DNA from: Erythrobacter sp.
GTDB taxonomy: Bacteria > Pseudomonadota > Alphaproteobacteria > Sphingomonadales > Sphingomonadaceae
Length of the DNA: 36,388 bases
Assembly: GCA_030148605.1 (NCBI GenBank)
Contig: JASBTD010000007.1
Coordinates: 1 to 36,388, forward strand
Reading direction: 5' to 3'
The notes below the pieces were generated by a model. The model saw nothing but the letters and a program-made list of their open reading frames with translations, was not told the DNA's origin and searched no databases. The position numbers and the translations under genes were made by a program. Shown here one piece after another: positions 33,744-36,388 of this stretch (the first letter of the stretch is position 1; every line of letters begins with the position of its first letter).

Positions 33744-34970
33744 TTAGCCGCGCAGCAATTGCGGGGCATCGCCTGACACACCGCGCGCTTCATCCATAAA
33801 CCAGTGCTTGAGCGTTGGCATACGCTGCACGCCCGCCATGCCAAAGCGGCGCACCGCTGATGCGAGATTGCCTTTCAGGCCGAATAGCCGGGTCAGCCCG
33901 TCAGTCGCGCCCATCACCATGATCGAATCGAGCGCGCGCCAGTTTTCGTATTTCTTCAAGACCTGCGCATCGCCCAGGTCCATCCCCAGCCGCTGCGCCT
34001 CTTCCAGAACTTCCACCAGCGCGCCGACATCGCGCAGGCCCAGGTTCAAGCCTTGTCCGGCGATGGGGTGCATGCCGTGCGCACTGTCCCCGACCAGCAC
34101 CAGCCGTTCACCGGTCATGCGTGCAGTGTGCTGCAGGCTGAGCGGATAGGAGGATCGCTGGCTGTTGAGCGTAACCTCGCCCAATATGTCGCCCATGCGT
34201 TTGACCACTTCGGCCAGGAACGCCCGGTCTGACAGTTTGAGCACGCCGGCTGCGTCTTTCTCGTCCACCGTCCACACCAGCGAGCTGCGATGGGTGCCGT
34301 CTTCGCCGTCACGCATCGGCAGCAGTGCAAAGGGCCCGTCAGGATAGAAGATCTCCCACGCGACATTGTCATGCGGTTTGGAGTGCGTCAGGCCCACGAT
34401 GATCGCGCGGTGGCCATAGTCCCACTTCGCCATCTTCAGGCCTTCTTCTTCGCGACTGGGGGAAAAGCGGCCTTCCGCGCCTATCATCAGATCAGCCTTC
34501 AGAACCGTGCCATCGCCCAGCGTGGCGGAGACACCGAATTCGCCGCGTTCGCGCGAGGCCACATCGGCTGGTGCATGCCAGGCAATCAGTGGCTCATCCT
34601 TGGCGGCTTCGAACAGCGCGAGCCGCAATTGCCGGTTGGCAAACATCCGGCCCAGCGTGCCGTCTTCCGGTGCAGGGGTGAAATCGATCCGCCCCGGTTT
34701 CATTTGGTCTGACACCGCGATTGAATCGATCGGACTGCCATAGGGCTCAAGCGCTTCAGCGATGCCGATATTGGTGAACAGGTTCCAGCTGGCAGTGGAG
34801 ATAGCCGAGGCGCGACCGTCAAAGCCTTCCGCAGTCAGGTCTGCCGGATCGGCGCGGTCCACCACATGGCTGGAAAAGCCCTTGCGCGCGGCGGCCAACG
34901 CCAGCGTCATGCCGACCAGGCCGCCGCCGATAATCAATAGATCGCGCTTTTCAGGCGTTGTGTCAGGCAT
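33744..34970 (-). CDS. UbiH/UbiF/COQ6-family FAD-dependent ubiquinone hydroxylase
   Basis: 408-residue flavoprotein monooxygenase of ubiquinone ring hydroxylation. FAD fingerprint LLIIGGGLVGMTLALAAA at the N-terminus, a central MIGAEGRFSPSRE, and the GDSAHGMHPIAGQGLNLG motif that binds FAD and NAD(P)H. Which ring position it hydroxylates cannot be told from sequence, so UbiH, UbiF, UbiI and UbiL-like remain open. Convergent with the mitofilin-like gene, 10 bases apart. Confidence 0.92.
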   Translation of the reverse strand: MPDTTPEKRDLLIIGGGLVGMTLALAAARKGFSSHVVDRADPADLTAEGFDGRASAISTASWNLFTNIGIAEALEPYGSPIDSIAVSDQMKPGRIDFTPAPEDGTLGRMFANRQLRLALFEAAKDEPLIAWHAPADVASRERGEFGVSATLGDGTVLKADLMIGAEGRFSPSREEEGLKMAKWDYGHRAIIVGLTHSKPHDNVAWEIFYPDGPFALLPMRDGEDGTHRSSLVWTVDEKDAAGVLKLSDRAFLAEVVKRMGDILGEVTLNSQRSSYPLSLQHTARMTGERLVLVGDSAHGMHPIAGQGLNLGLRDVGALVEVLEEAQRLGMDLGDAQVLKKYENWRALDSIMVMGATDGLTRLFGLKGNLASAVRRFGMAGVQRMPTLKHWFMDEARGVSGDAPQLLRG

Positions 34971-35032
34971 GGGGAACTGTAACCTTCAGCATTGGTTTGC
35001 GAACTTTGTCTGTGATCCCTAGAGGCTGAGTT

Positions 35033-36388
35033 GTGACCCTAGCAAGAAAGTTCAACCCTGCGCGGGCTATTTGGGCCCTGATGGCGCTGCTCAGCCTGGC
35101 TTTGCTAGCCAGTACTGTCCGCGCGCAGGACAACAATCTTGAGGCCAGCCTGCATGCGGCAGGCCCGGTTGTGCCCGGCGAGAAATTGACGCTGGCGATC
35201 CATTTCGAGCCGGTTTCCGATGAATGGCATGGCTATTGGTCAAACCCGGGTGATGCCGGGCTTGGCATGGCGCTCGAATGGGAGCTGCCTGAAGGGTGGG
35301 AAGCGGGCGAGCCGCTTTATCCGGTGCCGCAAAAGCTGCGCATCGCCGGGCTGATGAACCATGTCTACAAGGGCGCTTACAGCGTGCTGGTGCCGGTTAC
35401 AGTGCCTGCCGGTTTCGCGGCTCAGGGCGCTGTTCCCATCGCTGTGACCGGGCAATGGCTCGCTTGCACCGATGCGATCTGCGTGCCGGAACAGGGGCGG
35501 ATGACAGCTGTTCTGGCAAGCGAGCCCGGCGCGGTCCGCGCAGATGACAGATTTCCCATGTGGCGCGCGGCAATCGCGCCGCCGCTTGATAGCAAGGCAT
35601 CCTTTGCGCTGACCGCCAGCACGCTCAGGATCGCTATCCCGATCCCTGCCGCGATGGAACTCAGCGAGCCGCATCTGTTCGTCGAGACGACCCGCCTGGT
35701 CGACTATGCCGCAGAGCAGACATTCCGCCGCAAGGGCGATGTGCTCGTCGCCGAGATCCCGCGCAAGGGCAATGGCGAGGCAGATCAGCTGGAAGGCATC
35801 CTTGCGCTGGGCGGTGGCAATGGCGTGCGCTTTGTCGCGCAGCCGGGCGATGTGCCAAGCGGCGGCGAAGTGATCGCTGGCCAGCCTGCAAGCACACCGC
35901 CAATCTGGACGCTGATCCTTGGTGCTCTCGTTGGCGGGCTGATCCTAAACATCATGCCTTGCGTGTTCCCGATATTGAGCTTGAAAGCGCTGAGCCTGGC
36001 ACGGGCAGGCGAAAGCGAAGCGCAAGCGCGCAGCGAAGGCGTGGCCTATACCGCGGGGGTTGTCCTTGCCACTGTCGCGCTGGGCGCCGTGATGTTGGCC
36101 TTGCGCGCGGCGGGCGAGCAAGTGGGTTGGGCATTCCAGCTGCAAGAACCCGGCGTGGTTGTGTTCCTGCTGGTGCTTGCGGCTGTAATTACCGCCAATT
36201 TCGCGGGGCTTTTCGAGCTTCCGTCGCTGTCCTTCACGCGCAGCGGGGAGCCTGCCAGCGCCTTTGCGACCGGATTGCTCGCGGCCTTTGCCGCCACGCC
36301 GTGCACCGGGCCGTTCATGGCGGTGGCATTGGGCGCGGCCTTGCTGCTGCAACCGCTGCCAGCCTTGCTGTTGTTCGCGGCGCTTGGG
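35033..36388 (+). CDS. DsbD-like thiol:disulfide interchange protein (3' truncated)
   Basis: The first 452 codons of an inner-membrane protein moving electrons from the cytoplasm to periplasmic thiols. The GTG at 35033 has GAGG seven bases upstream. A signal peptide (about 12-33, ending VRA) is followed by a periplasmic DsbD-N/DsbC-like domain (about 40-240) with a cysteine pair in WLACTDAICVPE. The membrane part starts near residue 285 and shows both DsbD-beta cysteine motifs, NIMPCVFP (near 307) and AATPCTGPFMA (near 425). A C-terminal thioredoxin domain would lie outside the window. Confidence 0.92.
   Translation, partial: MTLARKFNPARAIWALMALLSLALLASTVRAQDNNLEASLHAAGPVVPGEKLTLAIHFEPVSDEWHGYWSNPGDAGLGMALEWELPEGWEAGEPLYPVPQKLRIAGLMNHVYKGAYSVLVPVTVPAGFAAQGAVPIAVTGQWLACTDAICVPEQGRMTAVLASEPGAVRADDRFPMWRAAIAPPLDSKASFALTASTLRIAIPIPAAMELSEPHLFVETTRLVDYAAEQTFRRKGDVLVAEIPRKGNGEADQLEGILALGGGNGVRFVAQPGDVPSGGEVIAGQPASTPPIWTLILGALVGGLILNIMPCVFPILSLKALSLARAGESEAQARSEGVAYTAGVVLATVALGAVMLALRAAGEQVGWAFQLQEPGVVVFLLVLAAVITANFAGLFELPSLSFTRSGEPASAFATGLLAAFAATPCTGPFMAVALGAALLLQPLPALLLFAALG

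Overview
The window is a high-GC, densely packed chromosomal segment. It most resembles an aerobic alphaproteobacterium of the Sphingomonadales, probably Erythrobacteraceae or a close relative. This placement is inference from gene order and protein character: a cbb3 oxidase operon with a FixK/FNR-type gene, tsaD-gpsA divergent from hemC-hemD-mitofilin-like, CxxxCHxxxC small proteins next to ccoS, and a sphingomonad-type palindromic repeat that reads SARPEPVEG when translated. I see no tRNA, rRNA, CRISPR array, phage or insertion sequence. No gap between genes exceeds 300 bases.

Layout. (1) 1-3289: the 3' end of a thiolase-like gene, then hppD (4-hydroxyphenylpyruvate dioxygenase) behind a promoter with a strong palindromic operator, then a VOC-fold protein. 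A palindromic intergenic repeat lies between hppD and the VOC gene. (2) 3397-4572: a secreted protein with two related beta-rich domains joined by a proline-rich linker. (3) 4579-14710, minus strand: one long, tightly overlapping operon reading FixK-like regulator, ccoN, ccoO, ccoQ, ccoP, ccoG, ccoH, ccoI, ccoS, a small cysteine-containing exported protein, and hemN. A perfect FNR box (TTGAT-N4-ATCAA) stands upstream and is shared with the divergent ompW-like gene. A second regulator, with the [4Fe-4S] cysteine pattern of FnrL, follows convergently at 15558. (4) 16351-18609: a small K+-channel-like protein, and convergently a large SLOG-like/four-TM protein. (5) 18773-23035, plus strand: an operon-like run of aldehyde dehydrogenase, glutathione-dependent formaldehyde dehydrogenase, a cupin, a YbaK/ProX tRNA-editing protein and S-formylglutathione hydrolase. 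(6) 23032-26154, minus strand: fahA and maiA (last steps of tyrosine breakdown), a gap with a 31-bp-arm inverted repeat, and gcdH. (7) 26262-28990: a stand-alone receiver, a helix-hairpin-helix membrane protein, a small unrecognised ORF and a polysaccharide flippase. (8) 28987-36388: gpsA and tsaD divergent from hemC, hemD and a mitofilin-like gene, then a UbiH-family hydroxylase and the 5' part of a DsbD-like gene.

How it fits together. Three themes recur. Microaerobic respiration: both Crp/Fnr regulators share the recognition-helix sequence TIETVSRQ, and the FNR box is placed to drive the oxidase, its copper and maturation factors and oxygen-independent heme synthesis. Aromatic amino acid catabolism: hppD, maiA, fahA and gcdH are split between two loci, but hppD and gcdH carry near-identical 18-bp palindromes (TAGTTAC-N4-GAAACTA), suggesting one regulator. 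Formaldehyde/aldehyde detoxification: the glutathione pathway is complete in one operon, with two extra genes of unclear role between its enzymes.

The observations most worth following are the shared TAGTTAC-N4-GAAACTA operator, the in-frame palindromic repeat inside tsaD, the cysteine-containing small gene coupled between ccoS and hemN, the SLOG-like membrane protein next to a perfect 10-bp inverted repeat, and the long hairpin upstream of maiA.
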